This document shows, one piece after another, positions 13,228-25,016 of a stretch of 64,000 bases of DNA. The stretch is from NCBI RefSeq assembly GCF_021462225.1, contig NC_061797.1, positions 36,296,147 through 36,360,146 of the forward strand. The letters run 5' to 3'. A program made the position numbers and the translations under genes. The stretch comes from Girardinichthys multiradiatus (taxonomy: Eukaryota; Chordata; Actinopteri; Cyprinodontiformes; Goodeidae). Below the pieces are notes generated by a model. It saw nothing but the letters and a program-made list of their open reading frames with translations, had not been told where the DNA came from and made no database searches. How positions within the stretch are numbered: position 1 is the stretch's first letter; every line of letters starts with the position of its first letter.

Positions 13228-13670
13228 GTATGAAGGTTTTTTTGTAATGCATCTCAGTGAATCAGAATGTCAACATGATTGATGATTGATGACTTACTTT
13301 TCATGAAAGCCCAAAAGTCAGGCTCTGAGAAAATTTTAATTTAATATAAAACCTCAAAAGAGTGATTTTTTTTTTTATGTAGAAATATTGGGCTACTGAC
13401 AACTATGTCAATTTACAGCACCGTATATGCACTCGGTAATTGCTTGGGGGCTCCTTTTGCATAAATTACTGTATCAATGCAGCAAATGCAAATTGTGCTA
13501 TCATTTGAAAGGAGGACGCTGGACCACCGAGCAACAGTCCGGTCCTTTTTCTTCACGCTTCTGATGGTATCTCTTGTTTAGGAGTGGTTCGGTACAAGAG
13601 TAAGAACAATTTTAGCCTAACACCTGATGTGTTTTGGCTCTTAAAGCACTGATGGAACTAAGTCACACCA
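13228..13670 (-). mobile_element. Internally deleted Tc1-like element remnant
   Basis: Contains a degraded left terminus (TGCATCTCAGTGAATCAGAATG), then GGGGGCTCCTTTTGCATAAATTACTG, and further right CAACAGTCCGGTCCTTTTTC and TTAAAGCACTGATGGAAC. On the minus strand these are pieces of the transposase gene of the fish Tc1 family whose ends read CAGGTGCATCTC. Most of the catalytic region is gone. The same family is represented at 40518. Confidence 0.6.
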
Positions 13671-14785
13671 ACACCAGTAACATCCCATACCTTTAAGCTC
13701 AACAATGGTCACCTTTATTACATTCTGAAATTTAAATAAGTTTTTTATACTTTTCTAATGGGCTGCTCATCCCTTTTATTAAAAGCAGCTTTTAGCTGAA
13801 TGCGGTTAGAGTATACTCAGAGCTTTTTACAAAGAAAACAGACTATGACCTGGTTGATGCAATGACACAACCAGAGAATAGAAAATTATTTACTCATTAA
13901 AGTAATTGTTCCTGTGTTTGTCTTTATGAGATCATTACAGCTGTTCCTTTCAGATTTCCCCACAGGACACAAAGGCTGAGCTGCTGTGTATGTCTTCCGG
14001 TAAATCATGTTATACACTGGATGAAACATTAATGATTCACATGGGGATATGAAGCAGCAACAGAGAAGAGGATATAGATAAAATTGAATGAAAACAATGG
14101 CCAAATGCAGTGAAAATAATTAGCAAATTGGCTAAAAAACTGGTCTGTAGAAGGGGTGGGATGTGGGAATTTGATGGATCTCTTGAAGTAAATCTAAAGT
14201 AAAGTTGGTGAAAAATACATGAATTCTGTCAGTCTTTCCCTTCACCCTTAAAAGGACATGATCCATCCACATCTCTCCTTCACTTCTGATGGGTAAAGGT
14301 AGAAATGTTCTCATTCATCTTCATAACAACACAGCTCATGTTTCCTGCAGCATTTGCTCTCTTAACCTGTCTCTGGTATGTGCTTGAAGAGTAAAGGTAA
14401 GGTATTTATGTCTCTACGGATGTGTGCTCTTGTCATTTTCCATCAGGTTGATGAAAACACGATGCTAACTGCAGGAAACTGCAGTAAGAGAAGAAACAGG
14501 TCAATTTTTCAAAATGAAACCGGGGTTAACAGAGTCTGTTAGGGTAAAAGCAGATCAGAAAACACAGAAAAGTGAAAAGTAACAAACATTTCTCTACCAA
14601 TGAATGCTTTCAAATATGCTTTTAATTCAAAATTCACACTGCATCACAAGGAGGCTTATCCAGGCACCATCTTGCAAGGGCAGCATGTCACTTGTGTTTG
14701 GCTGTGCCTCTGCCACATTGCTTGTTTACTTTACATGTTATATTATTGTTACGTTTCTGTCTGGGGTCAATTCCTTGCAGGTATA

Positions 14786-16348
14786 CAGTACAGACCAAAA
14801 GTTTGGACACACCTTCTCATTCAAAGAGTTGTCTTTATTTTTATGACTATGAATATTGTAGCTTCACACTGAAGGCATCAAAACTATGAATTAACACATG
14901 TGGAATTATATACTGAACAAAAAAGTGTGAAACAACTGAAAATATGTCTTATATTCTAGGTTCTTCAAAGTAGCCACCTTTTGCTTTGATTACTGCTCTG
15001 CACACTCTTGGCAATCTGTTGATGAGCTTCAAGAGGTAGTCACCTGAAATGGTTTTCACTTCACAGGTGTGCCCTGTCAGGTTTAATAAATGGGATTTCA
15101 AGCCTTATAAATGGGGTTGGGACCATCAGTTGTGTTGTGCAGGAGGTGGATGCAGTACACAGCTGATAGTCCTACTGAATAGACTGTTAGAATTTGTATT
15201 ATGGCAAGAAAATAGCAGCTAAGTAAAGAAAAACGAGTGGCCATCATTACTTTAAGAAACAAAGTTCAATCAGTCCGAACAATTGGGAAACTTTGTCCCC
15301 AAGCGCAGTCGCAAAAACCATCAAGCGCTACAAAGAAACTGGCTCACATGAGGCACCAGCCTCAGAAATCGCAGGTTAACAGCAGCTCAGATTAGAGAAC
15401 AGGTCAATGCCACACAGAGTTGTAGCTGCAGACACATCTCTAGAACAACTGTTAAGAGGAGACTGTGTGAATCAGGCCTTCATGGTAAAATAGCGGCTAG
15501 GAAATCACTGCTGAGGACAGGCAACAAGCAGAAGAGACTTGTTTGGGCTAAAGAACACAAGGAATGGACATTAGACCAGTGGAAATCTGTGCTTTGGTCT
15601 GATGAGTCCAAGTTTGAGATCTTTGGTTCCAACCACCGTGTCTTTGTGCTGCGCAGAAGAGGTGAACGGATGGACTCTACATGCCTGGTTCCCACCGTGA
15701 AGCATGGAGGAGGAGGTGTGATGGTGTGGGGGTGCTTTGCTTGTGACACTGTTGGGGATTTATTCAAAATTGAAGGCATACTGAACCAGCATGGCTACCA
15801 CAGCATCTTGCAGCAGCATGTTATTCCATCCGGTTTGCATTTAGTTGGACCATCATTTATTTTTCAACAGGACAATGACCCCAAACACACCTCCAGGCTG
15901 TGTAAGGGCTATTTGACCAAGAAGTAGAGTGATGGGGTGCTGCGCCAGATTACCTGTCCTCCACAGTCACCGGACCTGAACCCAATCGAGATGGTTTGGG
16001 GTGAACTGGACCGCAGAGTGAAGGCAAAAGGGCCAACAAGTGCTAAGCATCTCTGGGAACTCCTTCAAGACTGTTGGAAAACCATTTCAGGTGACTACCT
16101 CTTGAAGCTCATCAACAGAATGCCAAGAGTGTGCGGAGCTGTAATCAAAGCAAAAGGTAGCTACTTTGAAGAACCTAGAATATAAGACATATTTTCAGTT
16201 GTTTCACACTTTTTTATTCAGTATATAATTCCACATGTGTTAATTCATAGTTTTGATGCCTTCAGTGTGAAGCTACAATATTCAGAGTCATGAAAATAAA
16301 GACAACTCTTTGAATGAGAAGGTGTGTCCAAACTTTTGGTCTGTACTG
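14786..16348 (+). mobile_element. Tc1-like element A, full length, 272-bp terminal repeats
   Basis: Bounded by CAGTACAGACC at the left and GGTCTGTACTG at the right, with TA on each side (14784-14785 and 16349-16350), the expected Tc1 target duplication. The terminal inverted repeats run 14786-15057 and 16077-16348, 272 bases each with about 7 mismatches by eye. The right repeat contains the last roughly 36 codons of the transposase gene, so the left repeat carries an antisense copy of that coding end. It lies inside a kif26 intron, opposite to the gene's direction. The transposase is inactivated. Confidence 0.93.
15201..16185 (+). pseudogene. Tc1-like transposase A, broken
   Basis: DDE transposase of the Tc1/mariner superfamily, which would cut and paste its own element at TA sites. 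A likely start at 15201 is followed at once by a TAG (codon 5) and, further on, by missing sequence around 15350 that changes frame. The catalytic core then reads openly from about 15589. Visible: first Asp in LWSDESKFEIFG, second in FQQDNDPKHTS, Glu in SPDLNPIEMVW, giving the DD34E pattern. A second in-frame stop (TAG at about 15925-15927, after LTKK) separates the Asp and Glu motifs; the C-terminus ends RVCGAVIKAKGSYF. All three catalytic residues are still encoded, but no full protein can be made from this copy. Confidence 0.88.
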
Positions 16349-16768
16349 TATATGACGCCACTCACTACTGGCAATCCTGTCAGCGATCATCAGCCTTCAG
16401 AGTCATCAAAACAAAGTTGCATTTCCACCACTGGTGGAAAACCAGTGTGCCTCCACATTGGCAAAGAAAGTCGGGGAACAGAGCCAGCTTCCTCATTCTG
16501 TACCGTAGACTTAGGAAAAACCCAGCTGTGTCAGAGTATTATTCCAGGGTTTCAACCAGGTAATTTAACGTAAGATATGTTGTGCCAGGCTTGTCTCCAC
16601 ACTCCCAGGAGTTTTCCACACCTGAAGCTATTGAAACGAACCAAGGATAGATGCAGGAGAAATTCTAACACACTACGAAGCTTGTGCCATCATCCTGACC
16701 CTGTTATGGACTCCTCTACACATCCCACAGAGACTTCCTCCATTTAAATTATGGTAATTAATGCATGC

Positions 16769-18800
16769 TTTTGGGACCCCAGCCATGGGTTACAACATTA
16801 AAGGCCAGTAAGAACTTTTCTGGAATTTTCAAAATAAATTGCAATAACCTACTTCCAGCTCAGCCAGGAACAGGAAGAGGAGTAACAGCGGACTTTCCGT
16901 GACGTCACTTTTTGAATAAAAACTCCGTGTTCCAACAAACAGATCTCTTTCCATGCGGATTCCCACGGGAACAGGACAGGAGAGGCACAGCGCGCATGTC
17001 TCCTTGCTGGCAAGCAGACATAACTCTTCAAACTGGATCCAAGAGTGTCATACGATCATGCGATCAACTGCTGTTTGTGTATCCAGGATTCAGGATATCA
17101 TAATTCTTTCCAGCTTACAAGTTCGCTTCTACAATAACAAGTCCATTAGTCTTTCCTCACTCCAAGAACCTTTCCTTATCTAACTTGTTCCCAGACAGGC
17201 CTTGCATGCTGCTCGGAGTGACTGTTTCCTTATGCCCAGAACAGTCTACACAGAATTAATTTTAACATACGGTAAACACAACAGTAACACTTATAATCTA
17301 CCAAACAAAGCTTTAAGCTTCCACATATTCAATCACGAACGGGGTAATTAAGGTGCAAGCGTGGCTTGACTTTTCTTTCTGAGATCTACAGAAGCAAACT
17401 GTGTTCCAGAGGGTCCCCAGCAGAGACCTTCTCTCTACAACGCAGAGTGAAGCGGTTTTCCCTGTCTGAAGGAAGGACAACGGTACCGCAACACAGCACA
17501 CCGATGTGTGTGCAGTTCGGCCGGGCCAGCAGAACTAGCTGCCCCACTCCACAGCTATGGAGGTTAGCTGCAAGCTAACCCTTTGTTTACCCACACGTGG
17601 ATGTTTTCCTCAATGCCCAGGACAACGTCTCTTCAGCACAGTTCACGTAAGAGGAAGTGTTTGGGCAGAGAAGATTAGCTCAGAGTTAAATGATCTAAGT
17701 AATGTTAATTTAATGACATTTGTTTTTGTTTGTATTGAGAAACGTAGCTACAGTAAATGCTAGCAGACTAGCACTCAGCAAAGGATGTGTTCTGTGGTGT
17801 GTTTTAAAGTTAAGACAAACTTTATAAAGGGTGGTTTTTAAACACAGGAGATCGGCCATAACGCGCCGTCCACGTTCATGCATTTCAACCTTTTTATTAG
17901 TGGTATTTTAAAGGTATGTGTTTTATTCTGATGACAAGCCACAGGCTTCTTTTGTTAGCTCCAACCGCTAACGGCTAAGAACACGTGTTCGTCCACTTTA
18001 TGAGTCAGCTGAAGATCGTTTACCCAGAAAGGTTGTTAGTTTCCAATCTAGGATGTAATATTTCCCTAAATATCATTTTACTAAATGTGATAACTAATTA
18101 AATACCATAAAGACACATTTATCCAAAAGGTTTGGTTCTTATTGAAAATAATATTTCCTTAAATATTATTTTAATAAATAAAGGCAGCTAATTAAATACC
18201 GTTGAGAATTAGTCATCCAGAAGGTTGGTTTTATTCAGCAAATCATACTTTAAAATGTTATTTTTTTTAAATAATGTTTTATCTGGTCTTGCATTGTGAA
18301 TGGTTGTTTAAAGGTATACCAATTATTGTCTAAGTTAGGTCCAAGACTAACTTAACTTAATTTCCAGATTCTTCAAGATAATCCTTGGTTATCAAACATA
18401 AGTAACCTTGCATCACTCTTTTAGTCATGGTTTTCAACCATCTTTGTTTCACTTGTTTATATTGTACATAGCCCATTAGTCTTCCTTATTCTTTCATTTG
18501 CTTGGTAGTTTAGTTGGGTTGTTTTGGTATAGTAAAGAGTTTATTGATTGAAATATGTTTGACTTTGAGTTGACTTATTTTTCTTAATAAATTCTTGTAT
18601 TTTAAATTGTGTGAATTCATTCCGTGTTTGTGCAGAGTTTTGCTGTTCAATAATGTCAGAGCTTGGCTCATCCCTTTCAATTTTGTCTTAATACCACCGC
18701 CTTATTGGGCTGGTATTCACAGGACAACCCTTAACAGACCGAAGTATTATTTAATAAAATATTAATATTAAATAATATATTCATATTCATAGTCACAGCA
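16769..18800 (+). mobile_element. Solo LTR of an endogenous retrovirus-like element, copy 1
   Basis: A 2.03 kb unit closely similar to the copy at 47823-52685. Its left end is TTTTGGGACC where copy 2 has TGTTGGGACC; its right end is TCACAGCA. It is flanked by ATGC and GTGC, compatible with a 4-bp target duplication carrying one change. It holds a CRE-like site and TATA-like box about 130-150 bases in, and an AATAAA at 18586-18591. No gag, pol or env coding and no primer-binding site follow, so it is a solo LTR left by recombination between two LTRs. The exact retroviral class is not determinable here. It sits antisense to kif26 within an intron. Confidence 0.75.
16900..16922 (+). promoter_or_regulatory. 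CRE-like site and TATA-like box in LTR copy 1
   Basis: TGACGTCA (16900-16907) is followed eight bases later by AATAAAAA. The same pair is conserved in LTR copy 2 at 47947-47969, supporting a promoter in the plus direction. Confidence 0.5.
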
Positions 18801-18916
18801 GTGCTCTATTGAAAACAAGTCCCTCATTTAAATGACTTATTTTGCATAGAGAAGGTTAGATTTTTGTTTATTTCTGAGGCATGGCAGCTAGAAAATGAAG
18901 ACAACAGGCCAAGGAG

Positions 18917-20195
18917 GTGGCACACTCTTCAACTGGCATTGGTCCATCAAAATTGTCAATAATTAACAACTCTCCAGGTTTTGTTCCACCTTACTTCAAA
19001 ATGGCTGAGGGGACTTCTGATGCAGGAAAATGTTCTGTGTTGCCCCTACTTGATCTTAGTATCGCCTTTGAGACTGTTGACACCACAACTTTTCAAAAAA
19101 GGCTGGAGGTTCTGGCTGGTATTTTTGGTTCTGCATTGGACTGGTTTTCTTCTTATTTATCTGATAGGACATTCTGCATCAAGACATAAGTTATCCCCGG
19201 ACTCTGCTCTTCTTACCTGTAGGGTTCCACAAGGGTCAGTTCTAGACTAATTATTATTTTCTTTTTATATTCTTCTATTACCTGGTATTATTCAGGCTTC
19301 TTCTGATATCTCCTATCACATCTATGCAGATGACATTCAATTGTACGTATATTTTAAACCCCACCAGCTCAATAGGCCGTCTTCATCCAATGTCTGATTT
19401 TAAACACAAATAAGACAGAGACTTTGATAATAGTTCCTAGTCACCTGCATTCTAAAGTGAATCAGAAAGTTTCTTGTTTTTGCCCAGGAACCAAACCCAA
19501 TGAAAAATATCTAGCAATTATGTTTGATCTTCATTGGGCTTTGACTCAGACATTAGATCAATTTCTCATATACAAGACATGGTCTCCCAAGCAGATCTAG
19601 AGAACATTATTCATGCATTTGTGTTATTGCATTAAGACTACTGTAATACTCCTTTCAACTGTCTGGACAAATCATGTATTTCATGCCCGTAAGCTATTCA
19701 GAACACAGCAACCAGACATTTTACTATATCTAGTAAACACTCTCATATCAGCTTGGCCACACTCTACACTGGCTACCAGTAGATTTTAGAATTTGGTTGA
19801 AGTACTTCTTCTCACCTACAGAGCCCTAAATGGCATGGCTCCTGATAAATTGTGTCAGCTATTAACCAAACACTCTGCTGCTTGTAGTCTTCAATCTCAA
19901 GCCCAAAATCTCCTGGCTGTTCTTTCTACAAGGCTAAAAACTAAGGGGGCAGGGCTTTTCAGTCTGGGGTACCTAAACTCTGGAACAGTTTGCCCCTTCG
20001 AAATCACTTTGCTGACCTGGTGGATGTTTTCTAAAAACCAATTGGAAACCAATTTGTTCTACCAGGCGTTTGTCATGATGTCTTGTGCTTTTTAATGGCT
20101 TGTTTTTATATTATGTATAACTTGAAAGTGATTTATGTTGTACAGCGCTTTGCGACTTTGTCTGTGAAAGGTGCTTTATAAATAAACTTTACTCA
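18917..20195 (+). mobile_element. L2-like LINE, 3' fragment with reverse-transcriptase pieces
   Basis: A 5'-truncated non-LTR retrotransposon. Frame 2 reads LLDLSIAFETVDTTTFQKRL and SALDWFSSYLSDRTF (RT motif A region). After a frameshift, frame 3 reads RVPQGSVLD, then IYADDIQLY with the catalytic YADD at 19323-19334. The C-terminal part near 19793 reads LLTYRALNGMAPDKLCQLL. The 3' end, GTACAGCGCTTTGCGAC followed by GTGCTTTATAAATAAA, is of the kind seen in L2-like elements. Several frameshifts and stops make it inactive. It follows the LTR by only about 120 bases. Confidence 0.85.
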
Positions 20196-22197
20196 TGTAT
20201 TCTCTATGTATGCTGTCATTATTAAGATATGAGGCTTTGCTTTTCTCAGTCTAAAATTGATCTTCTCTAACATGAGTTTAACCCTGAAAAATCAGCTCAA
20301 AGTGATCTTGAGCAGTTTGCAAAGAGTTGGAGTTATGTGATTATGTGCCATTATTCTCTTTCATTCCTATAAAACATAACAAACAAATAGAAGTAACAGA
20401 ACTAGAGTAGACAGCTGATGTACTATTGCAGACAAACCTCCACTCTGCGGGACATGCAGAATAGAGTGACAGCCAGACACTGCTACCATAGATAGGTTAT
20501 AGATGGGTTTTTTTTTTAGAGCAAATTTAAGTTTCTGAGCTTTTGTACACTGTGGCAGTCAGAGATTTCCAGAGGTGGTTTATGTGGAGATCAGCAGGCA
20601 GGTGCTTGGGGTAGATTTAAGTCTAAGCCTACTAATAAATCACAAATGTGATTTTTTTTTGAAAGGGTTGAACTTAAATATTGTCTTACCAACTGCATAT
20701 ACACATTTTCAAAGTAATCAAGATACTGTCATTTGTATTGTGTTTGGCAGGCTTGGTCCATGTTCTAGGCTGACTGCTGAGTAGCTTACAGTTTTCAGTT
20801 AGTGAAAAAAAAGCAAATTTTACATACTAGGTATTTATTTAATTAATTATTCTACATTTGTTTAATAATTGTAAATATGTTTGTTTTTTGTACAATTATT
20901 TATTTGATGCATTTCAATTTCTGATTAACCACCTAATACACGGTTGTTAAGAATAGTGTAGGTTTTGTGACTGTTGCTAATCCCAGGGCCTCTATGTCTC
21001 GAAATGTTTTCTATGTCAGCAGTAATAGGACCATGTAAAATCGCTCAGATTCTGGAACATTGCTCATGTATTTTGTGCTTCAAAACAGAAGATTTTTAAA
21101 AAAGAATTAACGAAATTTTGAATTCATAGAGGTGCCAAGACCTCGGCAGTGGTCTTCTTCCAGAATAAGAAAGGGTTGCTATATATAAGTTGTAGAACTG
21201 GGATTAGCAGCTTCAAATTACATTAAAGCTCTACAAAATAGCTCTTTAGTCTCTCTCTTGCTCCAAATCTCCTCTTGATTCTCTTTCTCTTCACCTCAAA
21301 TCTTCCATATCCTCATCTTCCCCCAGAATTACCATCTTGTGATCACTTCTCGATTCAACGCCTCTCCATTGTCTAGCCTAACAGAGAGATTTCTAATCAT
21401 GTTCCTTTTTTCCTCCTGAAATGCCATAATTGTCAGAGTCACAATGAAAGTATACAGCCTCTCTTCACCATTCACTAGACACGTAGTAACAAATGGTGAA
21501 TACATAAACAAGAATGTTATGGGCAAGAACTTGGAAAAATCTGGGTAAGGATTAAAAATCAAAAAGGAAGCTGCAGGGAATAAGCTTAAACAAAAACAGA
21601 AAAAAACACTTAGAATAAAGGGTGCCTGACCTGTTGGACAACATTTGACTATTACAGTGATCATTTGAAGTAATTACCAGCTAAAACTCTATATATCCCT
21701 GTATATGATAAAAAACAGAAATATTAAAGCAGAGGGATAGAAAGAGACCTAAATAAGTACAGAGGGGAGGTAAAAAGACTGAAGCAGTACTCAGGCTGTG
21801 TGTCATAGAGTCCCCAGAGTTCTAATTATCACTGTATGAATTATTACATCTGTAACTTCTGGATCTCCCCTGGAGTCTCAGCTCTCCTGCCTTCACCCAT
21901 ATACACCTCTAGACCACCCTTCACTTCAGGCTGTTTCTCCCTCCCACCGCCCTCTCTTTTATTCCTGATCCCTCTCTTCCTGTCTCATCCAAAAACATCT
22001 TTATACTGTATTAGTCATCTTAAGCCTTTTAAGTCACTTGAAAGCCTAACTGATGAATACTTGGATTCATTTCTGTAGAAATCTGATTATGAAATGTGAT
22101 TAGCTTGAAGTTGTTTATTGTAAAAAAAACGTATACTTAAAATTTATATTTACAGAATTCTGTCTCAACAGTTGGGTCCAGAAAGCGGGCCTTGTCT

Positions 22198-22290
22198 ATT
22201 TGCACTCCCTGCAGTAGGTGGTGTTAATACACTGTAATGCGTGTTGACACCCATCGCTTCACACCATAGAAGAAGACATGCAAAGTTTGT
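22198..22290 (-). repeat. Degenerate dispersed repeat with CCACCTACTG motif
   Basis: The minus strand contains ACACCACCTACTGCAGGG beside a GTCTTCTTCT stretch. A related arrangement (CTTCTTCTAAAG, then GGCGGTTGGTAAACC and CCGCCACCAACTGG) occurs at 57477-57560. This resembles a short dispersed repeat common in fish genomes; I cannot name it firmly. Confidence 0.35.
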
Positions 22291-22451
22291 TTAATATTGT
22301 TAGCCTCAAAGCTTAAAAGTCAGATGACTTGGGCAAATATGCTATAAAGGCTAATGATATGTTATTTGAGCATGGCAAAACACAGGTATGGTGTGCACTG
22401 CATGAGATACTGTTTTATTGGTGCTGAAAAGCCTGCTAATCAGCTAAAGTA

Positions 22452-22507
22452 TTAATCAGAATCAGCTTTATTGCCAAGTTTGTACAGATAAATAAGGAAT
22501 TTGACTC
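22452..22507. repeat. Short dispersed repeat (AATCAGCTTTATTGCCAAG type)
   Basis: AGAATCAGCTTTATTGCCAA, and further on AAGGAATTTGACTCC, is a recognisable short segment found many times in fish genomes, probably a retroelement tail. Too short to classify. Confidence 0.5.
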
Positions 22508-22999
22508 CATTACAATAAGGATAATTTTATTTATTTAAACATTTTTTTTTTTGGTATATATAATAGTGTAAATAAAGAATAAGAATAAATAGGTGCGATA
22601 AAGTAGGGAAAAAAACGAACAGGGGGTTGGAAGAAATACTGCTTTAAGGTGCCTTGGTGAGCTTCAACAATCATCATTGGGATTTGACTCATGTCTCTTG
22701 AGGCAGGAGTCAAATTATGCAATTTACTGCATGTAAGACCTTCAGGGTTACATTTTATAAAATGTTTAGGATTGCTAAAATGTAGATTGTAAACAAGACT
22801 CCAGTAGGTAAACCAAGAGTTGGGTGTTTCCTCTCTTTATGCAGCTCACATCAATCTGCTATCATTTGGCCACATTGTTAATAGAAAAACACAATTCGTG
22901 TCTTATGTTTCCATGGTAACAATGATAATGTTCCTGTTCAAAAGTGTGAATGAGAGGCACTCGCTCACACACACAAACCTGCACGTGTAAGCACCTTAC

Positions 23000-23680
23000 C
23001 TGGTATGGATACAGAGTAACTCCTCCATTAGTCCGGTTCTGGTGCTGATGAGCCTGTAAAGCAGCTGCACTCAGTACTGCTCCTCCACTGTTACTGGGGC
23101 TGTTTACTCTGCTCACTGGTTGCTGTTGGGCACCAGCTTTTCCTGAACTGGGGGAGCTATTCCTTCGGTCTACCCCTGCTCCCAGACCCAAGGAGCTAGG
23201 CTTAGATCCCAGTCTGTGTCCTGCTCCTTGGAGCGGTTGATTTATGGGAGCACAGCTGGATGTTAGTACCCCTGAAGGACTCCCTTGACTGGGGATGGAC
23301 TGTCCATGGACCGGGCTTGGTGTCGGGGTCAGACTGGGGCTTGGAGAAGGAGACTGGGATGAGGAGTGAGGAGTGTACGAAGCAGTCACAGAAGAAGAGG
23401 GAAGAATCGAAGGAGCCCATTCACGTGAAACCGGACCACCTGGTGCTCCTGAAAGTCCTGTTGTTCCTGAAGGTCCGTGAGATCCATATCGAGCTGGAGG
23501 TGAAGAAGTGGGAGAAAGATCCCACTGATCGAGGGTGAGGACCATGCGCACAGCTTCCTGTTTGAGTTGAGTGAGGTGTGTGGCACAGACGTCACAGCGA
23601 CTATCACGCTCGTTCCACGCCCGCCAAGAGCTGTTGGGCACCTGAAGCTTGTCATGGAGAAGGAGGGAGAAGGAGGGATC
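23000..23680 (-). CDS. kif26: KIF26-type kinesin, large N-terminal exon
   Basis: Internal coding exon of 681 bases, exactly 227 codons, phase 0 at both ends. The acceptor is a pyrimidine-rich tract ending in CCTTAAAG; the donor is GTAAGG after YPYQ. It opens DPSFSLLLHDKLQVPN, followed by a Cys-containing block CDVCATHLTQLKQEA (about residues 28-42), then some 150 residues rich in Ser, Pro, Gly and Thr, and closes with ALQAHQHQNR and NGGVTLYPYQ. HDKLQVPN and the C-x2-C-x2-H-x2-QLKQEA block are hallmarks of the KIF26 N-terminal region, a possible small metal-binding or helical motif. The exon starts inside a codon-complete frame with no ATG at its beginning, so at least one upstream coding exon must exist. 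The reading frame continuing left of 23000 is intronic. A well-supported host exon; only the a/b paralogue is uncertain. Confidence 0.88.
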
Positions 23681-25016
23681 CTTTAAGGAGAAAGAAAGAC
23701 AAAACGGTCAGATCAATGCCAGTGGATAGAGGAATAATTGCACGTTTAATTATCTAAGTACAGTATATAGCGGAATCTGCTGAAGACTATGGCAACCCTA
23801 AAAATGAGAAAAAAATGGTAAACTGTTCAGCCAACAAGATCAGAATAATTTAAAGTTCCAGAAAGATTGCTGTTAGAGGAGGACAAATGCATCTTTTACG
23901 AAAGTGTGCACAATTTGGCTTATATGCTTCTGGAGTGACTGAAGCTAGTGTGTTTTTCTAATTTTCTACATATTTTTTTTTCCTTCATATACTTAATATG
24001 AACAAAAATATAAAAGACAAACCAACCACTCAAGTGTAATGAACACAAAAAGTCACTCGCTTAACTGGTTTTTGTGCCAAATACAATAATATTCAATAAA
24101 TTCAATAAATGTATGTTCCGATGAGGCTTGTTTGTCAGGTTAAAAGTACATTTTGAAAATAACCTTTAAGCAGGTATTAAACATAGCTTTTATTAAACCT
24201 ACCTTTCTGTATTAAAAATGTTGTATTGGTCTGATGCAATATTCGGTAAACGGTAAATGTCATGTCTCATTAGTTGTAAGCAGAATATCATCATAATTAA
24301 CAGAAAGAAAGGTTTGAAATGTGTGTATAATTAATCTATGCAATGTGTTTCACTTAGTGAATTGAGTTACTGAAATCAATTAATTTCTCAGAGACTTTCT
24401 AATTTATTGGATGGGTGTGTAAACTGAGAAAGTAGAAGCAAAAGCTTTGCATGCAAAGGGCTAAATATTTTATTGCCTCAAGCTCTGCAAAAATTAAAAT
24501 TAGATTTTCTAGAAAATGCCAATAAAAGCAGTCAGATGAAAAAAGAAAAGCTTAATAAAGGTGACATTTCGACTTTTCGCATGTCTTCACATATGTTAAA
24601 CATTTTGAGAAAATTACAAATTAAACTCTTTTTGTAGTTGTATGAACTCCGTTTGCTTGAAGTCTCAGTCAGAATTACTTGATAAAATACCTGATATCAA
24701 GTGATACAAGATGTACCAAACTAAGCCACATAATGCAATGGATAGAAGAAATAAAAAGATCTGAAAGATTTAGAGACTAGATTGGAAAAATAAGGTTTGG
24801 GAGTGGTTAAAAAGTGTAAATTTATTCACCTCAGCAAAACAAGGCATACCAGTAGAAAGGTTTTTGCTTTTGCACAATTCATCTTAAAGCAAACAAGATT
24901 AGAATGAAACAATAATTGAGGTAATAGATAAATTAATTATTTTCAGATCCAGTATATATAAATTTACCCTTGGTAAAGGCATTTAGATTGAACTCCGATT
25001 CTCCGAGGCAAAAATA

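Larger units (their letters stand above)
7837..22999 (-). other. kif26 intron of 15.2 kb, rich in mobile elements
   Basis: Bounded by the exact donor at 22999 and acceptor at 7837. It holds, left to right: a LINE reverse-transcriptase tail scrap, a tRNA-derived SINE, a hAT-type MITE, a Tc1 remnant, a Tc1 element, a solo LTR and a 3' LINE fragment. The stretches 10700-13220, 13700-14780 and 20200-22440 show only AT-rich unique-looking DNA. A particularly AT-rich block at about 12280-12760 resembles the diffuse AT-rich MITE-like repeats of fish, but I could not define ends. Confidence 0.75.

Noticed and set aside
16310..16573. Plus frames joining the Tc1 right end to downstream DNA
   Set aside because: They start inside the terminal repeat and read into unrelated sequence; no domain is recognisable.
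18801..18916. Retroviral primer-binding site or gag start after LTR copy 1
   Set aside because: No tRNA-complementary TGG motif follows the LTR end and no retroviral coding is seen; an L2-like LINE fragment begins instead.
21329..21664. 111-residue minus frame with hydrophobic segments
   Set aside because: Hydrophobicity comes from AT-rich composition; no family or exon evidence.
22862..22999. Continuation of the 259-residue minus frame left of position 23000
   Set aside because: A consensus GTAAGG donor follows YPYQ, and the next exon at 7836 continues with the family sequence; the extra frame is intron.
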